64,000 nucleotides of DNA from Arcicella lustrica (GTDB lineage Bacteria > Bacteroidota > Bacteroidia > Cytophagales > Spirosomataceae). A model generated the notes under the pieces. That model worked only from the letters and a program-made list of their open reading frames with translations, had not been told where the DNA came from and did no database searches. This document shows positions 8,425 through 20,900 of this stretch, one piece after another; within the stretch, counting starts at the first letter, position 1; every line of letters begins with the position of its first letter. Made by a program: the position numbers and the translations under genes. The stretch is taken from NCBI RefSeq assembly GCF_034930985.1, contig NZ_JAYGIM010000001.1, positions 186,001 to 250,000 on the forward strand. Reading direction: 5' to 3'.

Positions 8425-9327
8425 ATGACAGTTACTTTTGCCTCAGCACAATATCCAATCAGTGAACATGCCGATGTAGAAAGTTGGCGAAAACATACCG
8501 AAAATTGGGTTTTGAATGCTGTTCAACAAAAAGCACAATTATTACTTTTCCCAGAATATGGTTCTATGGAATTGGTAAGTGTTTTTTCCAAAGCAATTCA
8601 AGTAAATATTCATCAACAAGTACAAGAACTACAAAGTTTGAAAGATGAATTCTGTGTTTTTTTTGCAAGCTTAGCCATTAAGTATCAAGTAATAATTGTA
8701 GCACCAAGTTTTCCTGTGCTTGAAAATACTAAGATTTTTAATCGTGCTTTTGTGTTTTCGCCAAAAGGTTTGGTGGGTTTTCAAGATAAATTTTTCATGA
8801 CTCGTTTTGAAAATGAAGAATGGGGAATTGATGCCGCCGAACCAAAACAATTAACACTTTTCGAAGCTGATTGGGGTTCATTTGGCATTCAAATTTGCTA
8901 TGATGTTGAATTTGCTTTGGGTTCACAATTACTTGCTCAGGCAGGTGCTTCTTTAATTTTAGCGCCAAGTTGTACCGAAACCATTCGTGGCGCTACTCGT
9001 GTGCATGTTGGAGCGAGAGCAAGGGCTTTGGAAAATCAGGCTTTTACCATTGTTTCTCAAACAGTTGGTAATGCAGTATGGTCGCCAGCGGTGGATATTA
9101 ATTATGGTTTTGCTGGATTTTATACCACGCCCGACAAAGAAATGCCCGAAGAAGGAATTATTTCAACCAAACAGCCACAGGAAATTGGTTGGTTGATTGA
9201 AACCTTAGATTTTTCAGTAATTGAAAAAGTAAGAAACGACGGACAAGTATTTAATTATAAAGATCATCGGCGTTTAAGCGTTGGTTTTATTGATGATGAG
9301 ATTGGGGTGATAAAGAAAAGAGTGTAA
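8425..9327 (+). CDS. Carbon-nitrogen hydrolase (nitrilase superfamily)
   Basis: 300 residues with the full catalytic triad: E44 in LLLFPEYGSME, K122 in GFQDKFFMTRFENEEWG and C158 in FGIQICYDVEF. The enzyme should hydrolyse an amide or nitrile C-N bond; the protein lacks a signal peptide and is cytoplasmic. It closes a tight SnoaL/GNAT/nitrilase set, and the sensor kinase gene begins 22 bp downstream, so read-through is possible. The pairing with an acetyltransferase suggests amide-bond removal from an acylated amine, but this is inference. Confidence 0.9.
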   Translation: MTVTFASAQYPISEHADVESWRKHTENWVLNAVQQKAQLLLFPEYGSMELVSVFSKAIQVNIHQQVQELQSLKDEFCVFFASLAIKYQVIIVAPSFPVLENTKIFNRAFVFSPKGLVGFQDKFFMTRFENEEWGIDAAEPKQLTLFEADWGSFGIQICYDVEFALGSQLLAQAGASLILAPSCTETIRGATRVHVGARARALENQAFTIVSQTVGNAVWSPAVDINYGFAGFYTTPDKEMPEEGIISTKQPQEIGWLIETLDFSVIEKVRNDGQVFNYKDHRRLSVGFIDDEIGVIKKRV

Positions 9328-9349
9328 AGTTTATATTTAAAACTAGACG

Positions 9350-12331
9350 ATGTACAACAAGCCATTTTTTTGTGTAATCTTTTTTTTGTTTTTCTACTTG
9401 AAAAATGTGCAAAAAAACTTTGCTCAAATTAAGGTCAATGAGCTTGAAACCATCTCAACGAAGGATGGTTTACCAACCAACGAAGTATATCATTTGGCGA
9501 AAGACAAAAAAGGTTTTTTGTGGCTGGCTACCAGAAAAGGATTATTTCGGTATGATGGTTATGAGTTTTTGAGTATTGGTCCAAAAGCTTTTGCCGAAAA
9601 AATCAGCTTACTTGATAATCAGCATTTGATTGTCTCGCTTTCATCAACTGGTATTTTCAACATTAATACTGAAACGTTTACTGCTACCGAAATTGCTTCT
9701 CCCAAATGGTCGGATGATAATCCTGATAATGACCATTTCAATAATGTTTTTGTAGATGCTAAAAAGAGAATTTGGTGTGGTGATTTTCATCACGCCAAAT
9801 TTTATGACGAAAAAAACAAACGTTGGCATTTATTCAGACTTTTCACCAATACTGCTGAAGATGTTACTTCTATTCGTTTTTTTCAAGATAGCCAACAAAA
9901 AGTATGGATTTTGGCATTGAATAAGCTTTATTTTTTTGATGAAAAACGTAGAAAACCTGTACTTTTTAAAACCTTTTCTAAGTCAATTACTTTAAGGACA
10001 ATCGCTGAATATGGGAATTCTTTTTACTTAGGTACTTTGCAAAAAAAGCTTATTGCTTTGAATATCAACACGAAAAGTATTCAGGAGTATCATGAAGGAT
10101 TAAACGATACCGAAATCAATGATGTGCTTTTTTATAAAGATTTAGGTTTACAAAAGTGTTTGGTGGCTACTTCTGGTGGTTTATATACTTTTGATATTTT
10201 TAGCCAAAAATTTTCGCATATCGACCAATTTAATCAGATAAAACCACGATTTACTGCTCTTTATTTAGACAATCAATTACAAAAAATCTGGATTGCTAGC
10301 GACGCTGGCTTACTGAAATATCAGAATGGGAAAAAAAGTTGCGAAACAATTTTTATTCCTCCTTCAGTAACACAGTTGCCAGTAACGATTAATGCTTTTT
10401 TGAAACCAAATTCCAATGAAATCTACTTAGGTTTGTCGCATTCGGGGATTTTGAAGTATCATCAACAAAATGGTAGGTTCACGAAATTTGATTTACCTTC
10501 AGATATTTCCGTCAATAAAATGGCAATAACGCATGAAGGTGATTTATTGATTGCCACCACAAAAGGCGTATATCAATTGCCTAAAAATGAGAAAGTATTG
10601 AAACGAATTTTCCCTTCGATTTCTTCCAACATTAAAGTTATTTGTAACGATAGTAAAAATCAGGTTTGGCTGAGTGCTGAATATCAGCCTATCCAAGTAT
10701 TTTCTTATCCAAAACAACAAACGTTGAAGTTATGGAGCGATAAAGTGAAGAATGAGTTTTGGACAAAAAGTCTTGTCAATGATATGTTGCTATCCGATGA
10801 TGGAAAAGTCTGGTTAGCTTCTTGGTATTCTCCTGGTTTTGGAATCTGTTATTTTGATGAAAAGAAACAAGAATTTATACAAGTAGCTGATTTAAAGCAG
10901 AATATAAAAAGGCATAATCAGTTTATTGGAGATTACTTTTTGGCATTGGCTAATCGGAATCATCAAATATTTGCTTCAGGCTACGGAGGTTTTAATGTGC
11001 TGGATAAAGAAGGAAAAATTTTGTCGGAATTAGAGGTCAATAAAGCAAAAGATAATTTTCCTGATGATTATTTTGCCAAAATAGATGTTGACCGACAAGG
11101 AAGTATTTGGGTCGGCACTTTTGATGGTTTACTTCGTTTTAGTCCAGATTTCAAACAATATGCAAAATTTATCGAAGAAGATGGTTTAATTAGTAATAAT
11201 ACCAGCAACGGTTTTTTGTTAGATGATGAAAGTAAATTATGGATAGGGCAGAAGAACGGCATGAATATTTTAAAAATTAATGAACTTGCCAATAGCGAAG
11301 AGCCAGCCGTATTCCTGAGTACATTTGAAACACTTGATGGCACAAAGATTTCAAATCAATCAGCTTTAGTAAAATTGTTGCGTTACCAAAACAATTTAAG
11401 CCTGAGTTTTTCACCATTAAATTTTGCGCCAGCAGCAAAAAATCAATTTCGTTATCGCTTGCTTGGTATTAATCAAAATTGGGTGAACAATGGCACGAAT
11501 AATCGACTCATTTTTGTTGATTTACAACCTAACACTTATCAATTAGAAGTTTCAATTGGAACAAATCATGGCGTTTGGAGTAAAAAACCGTATCTGATTA
11601 CCTTTACCATTGAGCCTAGTTTTATAGAAACAATTTGGTTCAAGTTGTTGATTTTAGTGTGTTTATCGTTGATTGCTTATGTTTTTTATCGTTACAGAAT
11701 TAATCAAATCTTGAAAATTGAACAACTAAGAACTGAAATTTCAGCAGACTTGCATGATGATGTTGGCGCAACATTGAGCAGTATTTCTATTCTTTCTACG
11801 CTGGTTCAACATCAAGTAAAAGACTCGCCAACAGCCCAAAAATACTTGAATACGATTTTGGAAGATACTTCTTCGTTACAAAATAAATTAGAAGAAATTG
11901 TTTGGAGTTTGCGTTCCGACCGTGATACCGTCGGGCAATTAACGGCAAGAATCCGAAGAATTGGCGCTGAAATTTTTGAAGCCAAAGGAATTAATTATGA
12001 ATTTGAAGTAGATGATTCAATCGGCCATTTAAAACTTTCGATGGATTTCAGGAGAAATCTTTTACTGATTGCTAAAGAAGCTGTGAATAATTTAGTCAAG
12101 TATTCGGAATGTAAACAAGTGAAAATCTCGATTCTGAAAGTAAAAGGTAACTTGGAATTAATTGTTAAAGATGATGGGAAAGGATTCGAAAATACCAACA
12201 TTGAAGGCAACGGATTACGAAATATGAGAGCCAGAGCCAGTAAAATGAAAGGGAAACTTACCGTTTACTCAAAAATAGGTGTTGGTACGGAGGTTAAATT
12301 AGTGGTTTCTCTCACACAAATAGGGGATTGA
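9350..12331 (+). CDS. Propeller-type membrane sensor histidine kinase (NarX/HisKA_3 type)
   Basis: 993 residues. After a signal/anchor segment come about 14 'two-component regulator propeller' repeats (e.g. DKKGFLWLATRKGLFRYDG, QGSIWVGTFDGLLRF), filling roughly 35-650 in the periplasm. A Y_Y_Y domain follows (about 690-755), then one transmembrane helix (~762-785, WFKLLILVCLSLIAYVFY). The cytoplasmic kinase is HisKA_3 type with phospho-His H802 in SADLHDDVGATLSSI and an HATPase (NNLVKY, DDGKGF, GNGLRNMRARA). Unlike hybrid HTCS proteins it ends at the kinase; its partner is the LuxR-type regulator 133 bp downstream. The periplasmic ligand is unknown; the outer-membrane genes that follow are candidate targets. 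Confidence 0.93.
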   Translation: MYNKPFFCVIFFLFFYLKNVQKNFAQIKVNELETISTKDGLPTNEVYHLAKDKKGFLWLATRKGLFRYDGYEFLSIGPKAFAEKISLLDNQHLIVSLSSTGIFNINTETFTATEIASPKWSDDNPDNDHFNNVFVDAKKRIWCGDFHHAKFYDEKNKRWHLFRLFTNTAEDVTSIRFFQDSQQKVWILALNKLYFFDEKRRKPVLFKTFSKSITLRTIAEYGNSFYLGTLQKKLIALNINTKSIQEYHEGLNDTEINDVLFYKDLGLQKCLVATSGGLYTFDIFSQKFSHIDQFNQIKPRFTALYLDNQLQKIWIASDAGLLKYQNGKKSCETIFIPPSVTQLPVTINAFLKPNSNEIYLGLSHSGILKYHQQNGRFTKFDLPSDISVNKMAITHEGDLLIATTKGVYQLPKNEKVLKRIFPSISSNIKVICNDSKNQVWLSAEYQPIQVFSYPKQQTLKLWSDKVKNEFWTKSLVNDMLLSDDGKVWLASWYSPGFGICYFDEKKQEFIQVADLKQNIKRHNQFIGDYFLALANRNHQIFASGYGGFNVLDKEGKILSELEVNKAKDNFPDDYFAKIDVDRQGSIWVGTFDGLLRFSPDFKQYAKFIEEDGLISNNTSNGFLLDDESKLWIGQKNGMNILKINELANSEEPAVFLSTFETLDGTKISNQSALVKLLRYQNNLSLSFSPLNFAPAAKNQFRYRLLGINQNWVNNGTNNRLIFVDLQPNTYQLEVSIGTNHGVWSKKPYLITFTIEPSFIETIWFKLLILVCLSLIAYVFYRYRINQILKIEQLRTEISADLHDDVGATLSSISILSTLVQHQVKDSPTAQKYLNTILEDTSSLQNKLEEIVWSLRSDRDTVGQLTARIRRIGAEIFEAKGINYEFEVDDSIGHLKLSMDFRRNLLLIAKEAVNNLVKYSECKQVKISILKVKGNLELIVKDDGKGFENTNIEGNGLRNMRARASKMKGKLTVYSKIGVGTEVKLVVSLTQIGD

Positions 12332-12464
12332 CTTTGGCGATACTGATGGCGTAATTTGTTTTTATTTTAAACCACAAAATTGATTTACTTTGAGCGAAAA
12401 ATTATCATCACTCAAAACACATCAACAATCCTGACTCCTAATTTTAAACAATCTGCCAAGAAAG

Positions 12465-13097
12465 ATGCATCAAATCCTGATTTATGAAGACAACGAAAGA
12501 CTGAGAAATTCCCTAGAATTACTCCTGAAAGGAATGCCCAATATGAACGTTGTAGGTGGTTTTGGAAATTGTGATAAAGTAATAGAACAAGTAAAAAACT
12601 TAATGCCAACCGTCATTTTAATGGATATTGATATGCCGGGCGAAGGCGGAATTATTGGCGTAGAAAAAGTAAAAAGGCATTTTCCAGAAGTATTTGTGTT
12701 GATGTTTACTGTTTTTGACGACGATGAACGGCTCATGGCTTGTTTGCGTTCGGGAGCAAATGGCTATTTATTAAAGAAAACCTCTCCCCTACAAATCATT
12801 GATGCCATTGAAAATGTAGCTTCAGGCGGTGCACCCATGACCCCAGAAATTGCCCGAAGAGTATTAGAAACCTTCAAAGTAGAACGTAAAATTCCTAGCG
12901 ATTTAGGGCTTACTCCTCGTGAAATGCAAGTGCTAGAATTGTTAATAAAAGGGCATACTTATAAAATGATTGCTCATGATTTTTCTATTTCTGTTGAAAC
13001 CGTTCGTTCACACTTAAAAAATATTTATGAAAAAATGCACGTAAATAATGGTAACGAAGCCGTTGCCAAGGCTTTACGAATGCGACTTTTTGAATAA
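12465..13097 (+). CDS. NarL/FixJ-family response regulator
   Basis: 210 residues: receiver domain (acidic E8/D9, phospho-acceptor D54 in ILMDIDMPGEGG, K104 in GYLLKKTS), linker, then a LuxR-type helix-turn-helix at about 145-205 (LTPREMQVLELLIKGHTYKMIAHDFSI, VETVRSHLKNIYEKM). It is the cognate regulator of the HisKA_3 kinase just upstream. The next gene starts 126 bp later, so it may act on the promoter in that gap and on the downstream surface-protein genes. Confidence 0.94.
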   Translation: MHQILIYEDNERLRNSLELLLKGMPNMNVVGGFGNCDKVIEQVKNLMPTVILMDIDMPGEGGIIGVEKVKRHFPEVFVLMFTVFDDDERLMACLRSGANGYLLKKTSPLQIIDAIENVASGGAPMTPEIARRVLETFKVERKIPSDLGLTPREMQVLELLIKGHTYKMIAHDFSISVETVRSHLKNIYEKMHVNNGNEAVAKALRMRLFE

Positions 13098-13223
13098 ATT
13101 CGAGTCAATTTTCTCTTTTTCATTCTCCGTCATCCCCCAAAAGTGCTATTGATAGCTTCCTGCTAATTTTTCAATTTTGATGTGTATTGCAGTTGTAAAA
13201 ACAACGCTTAAACATCAATGGTG

Positions 13224-14915
13224 ATGAAAAAAATATACCTCTTTATTTTTCTGTGTTTCATGCAAAAAGGTTTTTCACAAGACCTTAATAACTTGAAAAA
13301 TCAAAAACCGATTTCGGTTTCAGGAGGAATTAATGTTAATATTGGTACTTACAATAGTTTATCAGGCGGAAAAACCCGCCTTGATCCTTTCTCTTGGACA
13401 CTCAGTGCTTCGCCAACGCTCAATCTTTATGGCGTTCAATTACCTTTTTTCTTTTTACTGAACAAACAATCTCGCTCGCTTGCTGGTCCATTTCAACAAT
13501 TTGGCGTAAGTCCAAGCTACAAATGGGCAAAGCTTCATTTGGGTTATCGAAACCTGATGTTTTCGCCTTATACTTTAGGCGGAAGGCTTTTTAATGGAGC
13601 TGGTTTGGAATTGAATCCTGGTAAACTTCGCTTTGCTGTGATTTATGGACAATTCCAGAAAGCAGAAATGGGCTATTTAGATACAAATAATCCAACGAAT
13701 CCGAATTTACCAAACGGATTATCGCCTGCGTACCAACGCAATGGTTTTGCTGCAAAATTGGGTTTTGGTACTACACAAAACCATTTTGATATTACTTTCT
13801 TGAAAATTAAAGACGACCAAAAATCTATTACTTTTCCTGCTGATTTTGGCAAAGTAACACCAGATGAAAATACGGTAGTTGGTATTTCTCAGCAATTTCT
13901 TTTCTTCAAACATTTATTCTGGAAAAGTGACATTGGCGTGAGTTTATATACTCGTGATGTGCGTCGAGAAATGGTTGATCAGCAAGATTTAGAAAAGTAT
14001 TCCTTCATTACTAAAATTGTGGACATCCGAAAAGGTACTTCACTTGGCTGGGCTGGCGAAACTACGGTTGGTTTACAATTCAATACTTTTAGTATTCAAG
14101 GACAATACAAATTGATTTCTGCTGATTATCAGTCGATGGGAGCGTATTTTTTCAATACAGATATGGAAGAATATTCGGGGGCAGCTTCTATTTCGGCTTT
14201 ACAAGGAAAAGTACAATTATCAGGTACTTATGGTATTCAGAAAGATAATGTCAGTAAACTCAAAGAATATACCACCACACGCAATATTGGTTCAGCTAAC
14301 TTGAATATTCAGTTTTCTAGAACGCTCGGCTTATCTGTGAATTATTCAAATTATGGTACTTCACAAAACATTCCCAATCAGATTATTGATACCGTAAAAA
14401 TTTCGCAATTGAACCAAAGTTTGATGATTGCTCCACGTTGGTTTAAAACTTCTGGAACAGTTTCTCATGCCGTAAACGGAGTACTTTCATATCAAAATGC
14501 CAACGATTTAAACACCATTTCAAAAGTACGCACAGACTTCAATAACCTATTCGGTTCGCTTACTTACAGTTACGGAATACCTACTCGAAAAATGACTTTT
14601 ACGCCCGGTTTATTATTCATTCGCAACCTTTTGCCGATTTATAATACTTCGTCGATGGGGCTTTCATTTTCTGCACAAAGAGGAAGTAAAAAGAATAATT
14701 TCAATACTTCGCTTTCGCTGAATTATACCCAAAATGCACAAGAACAAGTAAATACAGGAAGTACTTTCAACGCCCGTTTGAATACTACTTATCGCCTGAC
14801 CAAAAAGCAGCAATTCAATGTAAGTCTTTCAACGATTGTTAATTCCGACAATAAAAACGAACGCAGAAATTTTTCAGAATTATACATGAATGCTGGCTAT
14901 GGTATTTCATTTTAA
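13224..14915 (+). CDS. Outer-membrane beta-barrel protein of unknown function
   Basis: 563 residues from the ATG that opens the signal peptide MKKIYLFIFLCFMQKGFSQ (an ATG two codons earlier is also possible). The mature protein has alternating amphipathic strands separated by polar turns throughout (VSGGINVNIGTYNS, LNLYGVQLPFFFLL, KLHLGYRNLMFSPYTLGG) and ends with an aromatic strand, ELYMNAGYGISF, as in outer-membrane barrels. No catalytic motif was recognised. It is followed after 19 bp by the giant secreted gene, so the two are very likely co-translated, and it may be the outer-membrane anchor or exporter for that protein. Confidence 0.8.
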   Translation: MKKIYLFIFLCFMQKGFSQDLNNLKNQKPISVSGGINVNIGTYNSLSGGKTRLDPFSWTLSASPTLNLYGVQLPFFFLLNKQSRSLAGPFQQFGVSPSYKWAKLHLGYRNLMFSPYTLGGRLFNGAGLELNPGKLRFAVIYGQFQKAEMGYLDTNNPTNPNLPNGLSPAYQRNGFAAKLGFGTTQNHFDITFLKIKDDQKSITFPADFGKVTPDENTVVGISQQFLFFKHLFWKSDIGVSLYTRDVRREMVDQQDLEKYSFITKIVDIRKGTSLGWAGETTVGLQFNTFSIQGQYKLISADYQSMGAYFFNTDMEEYSGAASISALQGKVQLSGTYGIQKDNVSKLKEYTTTRNIGSANLNIQFSRTLGLSVNYSNYGTSQNIPNQIIDTVKISQLNQSLMIAPRWFKTSGTVSHAVNGVLSYQNANDLNTISKVRTDFNNLFGSLTYSYGIPTRKMTFTPGLLFIRNLLPIYNTSSMGLSFSAQRGSKKNNFNTSLSLNYTQNAQEQVNTGSTFNARLNTTYRLTKKQQFNVSLSTIVNSDNKNERRNFSELYMNAGYGISF

Positions 14916-14934
14916 AATAATAAACAACGGTAAG

Positions 14935-17900
14935 ATGAAACGAATACTTTTTTACTTATTGCTCTTGCTTGTAGGCTTTCAAAAGGTGCAAGCACAACAA
15001 TTAAAAGTAACAGTTCAACTGATACTTTCACCTCCTTTTAGTCCGAGAGTGATTGACTTTGTGGATAATCCTAACAAACAAGCAGCGATTGTATTAATCA
15101 CAAATAATGGTGAACCTGTGAATACGCCCATCAAAATTGTTGGGCAAATCACCAATCGTTCTACTGGAGGACGGATTTTTACGTCCGCCAATTATAAACC
15201 TAATGTTCCTCTTTTATTAAATCCAGTTGGGCAACCTTTACAAGTAAATTTTGGACAAGAAAATAGTGGTTTTATTGATGCAAACAATACGCAAGTAGTA
15301 GGTTTTGATAAAGCTACAAAAGACCAAATTGTACTTTCGGGGATTTTCCCACAAGGATATTATGATTTTTGTGTGTATGCAGTGCCTTATGATGCCAACG
15401 TAGAAAGTTTTCAAAATCTTTCGGGACAATGCCAAAGTATTCCTTTGACTTTTGTAGAACCACCACGTCTTACTTTGCCTTCTTGTGGCTACAAAATGAT
15501 AAAACGTGAGAACGTTCCGCAACAACAAGTATTTACTTGGTCGCCACCAGTAGGGAATATTTCTGGCGCTCAAATTCGATATGATTTTTATTTGCTGAAA
15601 GTACCCGAAGGACAAAACCCGAACGATGCGATGGATAATGCCATTAAATTTAATGTCGGAAATCCCTTCACCGAAAAAGATATTGTAAGTACTTCACTCA
15701 ATTACACACAAGCCGAACCAGAATTGACGGTTGGTAAATACGTGTGGCGAGTAGTATCAAAAGACCAAAGTGGCGAGGCTGTTTTTCAAAATGATGGGCA
15801 AAGTCAAATCTGTACTTTTGATGTAGAAGTACCACCAGCAATTCTTGCACCACCACCGCCGCCACGCCAAGCACAAGTAGCTTTGGTAGGAGCAAGTTCT
15901 TGTAAAGACACCCAATTGCCTGCCGATAAAACTGCCATTTATCCACAAGAAGAATTGGTAGGCAAAACGTTGAAACTGGGCAAATTTGAATTAAAAGTAG
16001 ATGAAATCAGCAAAAAAGGTGATGGCTATGATGGCAACGGACGAGTATTTTGGAATTCAGTTCCGATAAAAGTCGTATTCACGAAAATCAATTTTAATGC
16101 TGCTTACGAGATTTTCAGTGGCGATGCTCAAGCCGATAATACCAAATATAATTTCCCCGACCCCAAAGAAATTACCAAGATGAGTACTTGGAAACAATTG
16201 GCAAAAGGCGGACAAGGCTTTGATATTGGTAGTTATGTTGATGCAATTGAAGAAAATTCTCTCCAGAAAGTAAATGCTTTATTGGCGGTAAAGTTGCCTG
16301 TTGGCGTGCCAACAAAGGCAGGTTTTATCGGCATAAATTATATGCGTTTTAGTCCACATGGGGCAGATATGGGTGCATTGTTCAACCTAAAAATGCCCGA
16401 AGCGAACCAATTTCTTTCAATGGCGGCGGTGGACGTTTGTATGGTTCCCAACAAAGCTTTTGCAGGTGAAGCCAATTTGATTTTGGTTGATGATTTAAAA
16501 ATTCCAGCATTACCTTTCAATTTTATTCAAGGAAAATATCCAAATCCTGATGATTCGGGTACTTATGCACGCATTGCAGGCGATAGTTTACAGCACGTTC
16601 ATGCCGTGATGGATTTGAATTTTGGAGATTCATTCTTAAAACTCGATGACGGCACAGGCAAAGTAATTGCTGGCGACGTAAAGGCAAGAATGGTAACAGA
16701 TTTCTTGACTTGGAACGATTGGGTGGCAACGGTAAAAATGCCAACATTTACGGTAGATGGACTAAAAGATTTTACCATTAATGGCGTAAATGCTTTTTAT
16801 GACCATTCAGATAAAAGAAATCCTGTTGATTTTCATGTGCCAGACGAGTTCAAAGGCGACCGGGGAATGACTTTCCGTGGGCTTTACATGAAAAAAACAG
16901 AAGTAAAATTACCTACCAAACTCAAAGGCACGAACGAACAACGTTTGGGTTTTATCACGAGCGATTTTATCATTGACGATAGCAACGAAATCACGGCAGT
17001 GATTGAACCAACCAATAAGCCTGTGGTGGATTATTCAACGGGAAAGATTGGCGATTGGGGTTTTTCAATTGATGATTTTAAAATCAAAATTGTTCAAAAT
17101 CGCTTTGAGTTGGGCATGATGAAAGGCAAACTTCAATTCCCGATTAGTAACGATTACTTGTCGTATTCCTGCAACCTCCGCAGTAATTTAGATACGATGC
17201 AGTTTGTGATTGATGCCAAAGAAAACTACGATGTACCGATCATGTTGGCAAAAATGAAATTGGATAAAAACTCTAATTTCCTGCTGGAATTCAACGGAGA
17301 CAATAAAAAAATTGATTTAGATTTAAGCGGTTCTGCCAGTATTGGTTTATCACAAAAAAGCCCAATCGCTATTCCTTTAGTGAAATTTGAACATTTTAGA
17401 GTATCAAATACCAAAATAAAACCTACCATGCAGGGCGAAAAAGAACTGTATTTGGACGAAGGACAATGGACACTTTTGGGCGGTTTGTGGGATAATAAAA
17501 AAGACGAAAAAGATAAAGGCAAACAAAGCGGCGGGCCGTCTGTCAATGATGAATTGCTATCAACTTACACGCCTGTCGAAGATGAAAACAAAGCCAATTT
17601 AGTAGGCTTTCCGATAGAATTAACGCCACCAAAATTTGTTTACCGTGGGCTCGATGCCATCGGCTTTGGCTTTGGAGTAAAAGTAAACGTCGGCGGAGAT
17701 GATAATACCATCGTCGGTGCAGAAACCAAAGTAGAAATTTTGGGAAAACTGAGCTACGTAAATGGAAAAATGTCGCCCGCTTTTTCTAAAGTCAATCTCG
17801 AAAAAATCATGATAAAAGGGGCTGTTGGCCCCGCAACCGTTGAAGGAGAACTTCGCCTTTTTGATGAAGATGCCCTTTATGGAACAGGTTTTATCGGTTC

Positions 17901-20900
17901 AGCCAAAGTAAAAATCCCGAAAGTAGCTACTGTTAAAGCGACTCTACAATTTGGCAATAAAGGTTTTTATTATGGATACGTCGATGCCAGCGTATTGCTC
18001 ACGCCAAGTATTGCGGTTGTACCGCCTTTAATGTGTTCGGGTTTTGGCGGTGGCATTTATTTCAATATGAAAATGTATACGCCTTTATCGCAAACGATTA
18101 AAGATGTTGCTCCCAACACGCAAACGACTCGTGCAGGCACAAATAACACAGGCATCAATTATACGCCGATGCTTGGAAGTTATGGCATTAAAGCCAATGT
18201 GTATATGAGTTTGGCGGATAAAAAAATGATACTTGCCAATTTGGGCATTGAGGCAAGTATTGCCAATGGTGCTTTCAGTAATTTCACGGCTTCGGGCAAA
18301 GCAAAAGTATTGAGTTTAGACGAAGACCCTACTCGCAACGGACAATGTTTGTTGATGGCACAAACTTCTGTAACAATCACGCCAAGTAGTTTTGATATGA
18401 ATGCCGATGTGGAAGTAGAACCAATTCCCGGTTTTCCTAAAGTTATTGTTCCGTTCAGAATGCACTTTGCTGATACTTGGCACGTAAAAATTGGCGACCC
18501 AGCCGAAGGCAAACAAAAAGTAGAGTTTAAATTATTACAATTGGGTAGTGAAGATGATGCCCTTTACGCCTACTTGGCGGCAAAAGCTTACTTCGCTTTT
18601 GGAAATGATATTGGAGGTATTCCAAATTTACCTTCGGAAGTACAAACTTTTTTATTAGCTAAAGAAAATGTAAATGATACCCGAAACGACGTAGTGGATG
18701 CCGCCAAAACCAAAGGCGAAATGCAATTTAATGAAGATGGCGAACTCATCGGAAATCCGCTAACATTCAGATTACTGGCAGGAGCAAGAGTTGACGGTCG
18801 TTTGAAAGTAGCTGTTGGCCCATTATCCGCCGATGCTACTTTGATTGCTGGTTTTGATGCGGCTTTATCTAAGGGTTTAAAATGTAATGGACAAGAAATT
18901 GTCGGGCTTTATGGCTGGTATGCCAATGCTCAAATTTATGCCTACGCCAACGGAAAAGTATCAGTAGCAGGCAAAGTTTTCGGCAAACGTTTCAATGTAA
19001 AATTGATGGATTTAACGGCAGGAGCTTTGCTTTGGGGTGGTTTACCAGAGCCAACTTGGGGCGAAGGCAGACTCAGAGTAAAAGGTGAAGTACTGGCTGG
19101 CTTGGTAAAAGTTGATACTGACTTTGATTTTGATTTCGGACAAAAATGTAAACCAGTTTTCAATGGCGACCCTTTGGCGGATATTAAAGTAATTTCAGAA
19201 TTGAGTCCGAAAAAAGGAGAAAAAGAGGTGGATACCAACGGAGATTTACAGGCTGTTTTCAATATGAGTATGGATACGGATTATAGCATTGCTTTACCTG
19301 ACGGTCAGCCGAGAACTTATTATTTTACCGTTCAAGAATATTCATTGACGAATCAGAAAACGCATGAAAAATTTGCGGCAATTGGTGCGAAGCAATGGGT
19401 GAATAATAACGAACAATTGATTTTGCCTTTGAACGGACACTTGAAATCTGAAACTAATTATGCTTTCAAAGTACAAGTACGCCTTTGGGAACGTGTAAAT
19501 GGCGGACTTGAAAATCCTTATATCGACGAAACAGGTGTGCGTGAACAACGTTTTGAAGAAGCTGAAAATATTTTTACTTCTGGCAAACAACCCGATTTTG
19601 TTCGTTGGGAAGATGTGGCTTATACTTGGCCAATGGATGGACAAAATTACTTCTTGAAAAACCAAACGACCAAAGCTGTTATTTCTGGAGATATTCCTGA
19701 TGAATTATTAGAAGGCATCAATGCCAATAACTTTCTTCTAAGAGATTACGATTTCAAAGCTTATTTCATTGCCGAAAATGGCAGCGATACTTTGAAAACC
19801 TCTATGCAATACCAAGCTCCATACGCAGGTGGACAAGGTAAAATTTTAGCGGATATTCCAGCGGGTTTACAAAATTCAAAAGTCTATCGTTTGGAATTGC
19901 ATAAAATTAAAATCAAGAAATACGAGGTCGCCAATTTCACCAATACTATTCAAAGAACCTATCAAAATGCAGGTAATGGCAACAATGCAGCCGCTTATCA
20001 GATTAGATTCAATGCCCTAAAACCGCTTGATAAAAAAGCGGCACAAAACGATAAAGTAATGTTTTCGCTGGCTTTCAAAACCAGTCAATACAATACTTTT
20101 CAGGAGAAAATGGCAGCAACAACTTTCCAGAACTCTAAGTACGAAGACGAAATTACGCCACAATCAAATGCTTATTTGTTCATCAAAGCTGTGCCAACGG
20201 ATGGTACTGAAAATTTTGAAGATGAGGAAATGAAAGAACATAAATTCTCAAGTCGAGGAGCTTTACAACCAGCTTTATTAACGGTAAATACGCCAGCGTT
20301 CAGTCAAGGTACTTCCGAATTTGACCGCTTTGCGAACAGTAATATTTACAGTATTCTTACAGAAGTTCAATATGGTTATGTCGGACAAGTAAGTCCAAAT
20401 TATAATGATTTACGAAATATCGCTTATCAACCCAGCAAAAGCGTTGTAATGGGAAGAGCCTTACCCCTTTTAAGAAATATTGGCGTTCGTGACCCTTATA
20501 ATGGAAATATTTCAGACATCCTCAACGGTAATAATACGCTCACAAAAGATGAAAATGGTTTGGGTGCTTCCATCGGAAGTGCCAGTAGCAAAATGATTTC
20601 GATGGATGCTTCTATCAGTAAAACGGTGGCTTCACAAATGGTATTTTTATCAGGAATTTATGGTTTTGCCATCAATGACGCTCCAACAAAACCGTATCAG
20701 TTTACCATAAAAAGTGATTTTGTTGCCTACAATGACTTTATGGCGGTACGAAGTTTTGGCGAAAAAGTACAAAGAGTAAGAAATACTTATCAGCAATATT
20801 TTGGGAATAACTGGAGAACTCAAATGGCAAAAACGGGAAATACAGAAATTTCATTCGCCAGTAAAACCCTTGGGATTACAGCTTCTTACGCTGGACTGCT

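Noticed and set aside
12412..12609. 65-residue minus-strand ORF over the response-regulator start
   Set aside because: Antisense to the conserved receiver domain and without features.
15238..15615. 125-residue minus-strand ORF inside the giant gene
   Set aside because: Antisense shadow of the TANFOR-like N-terminus, composition unlike a real protein.
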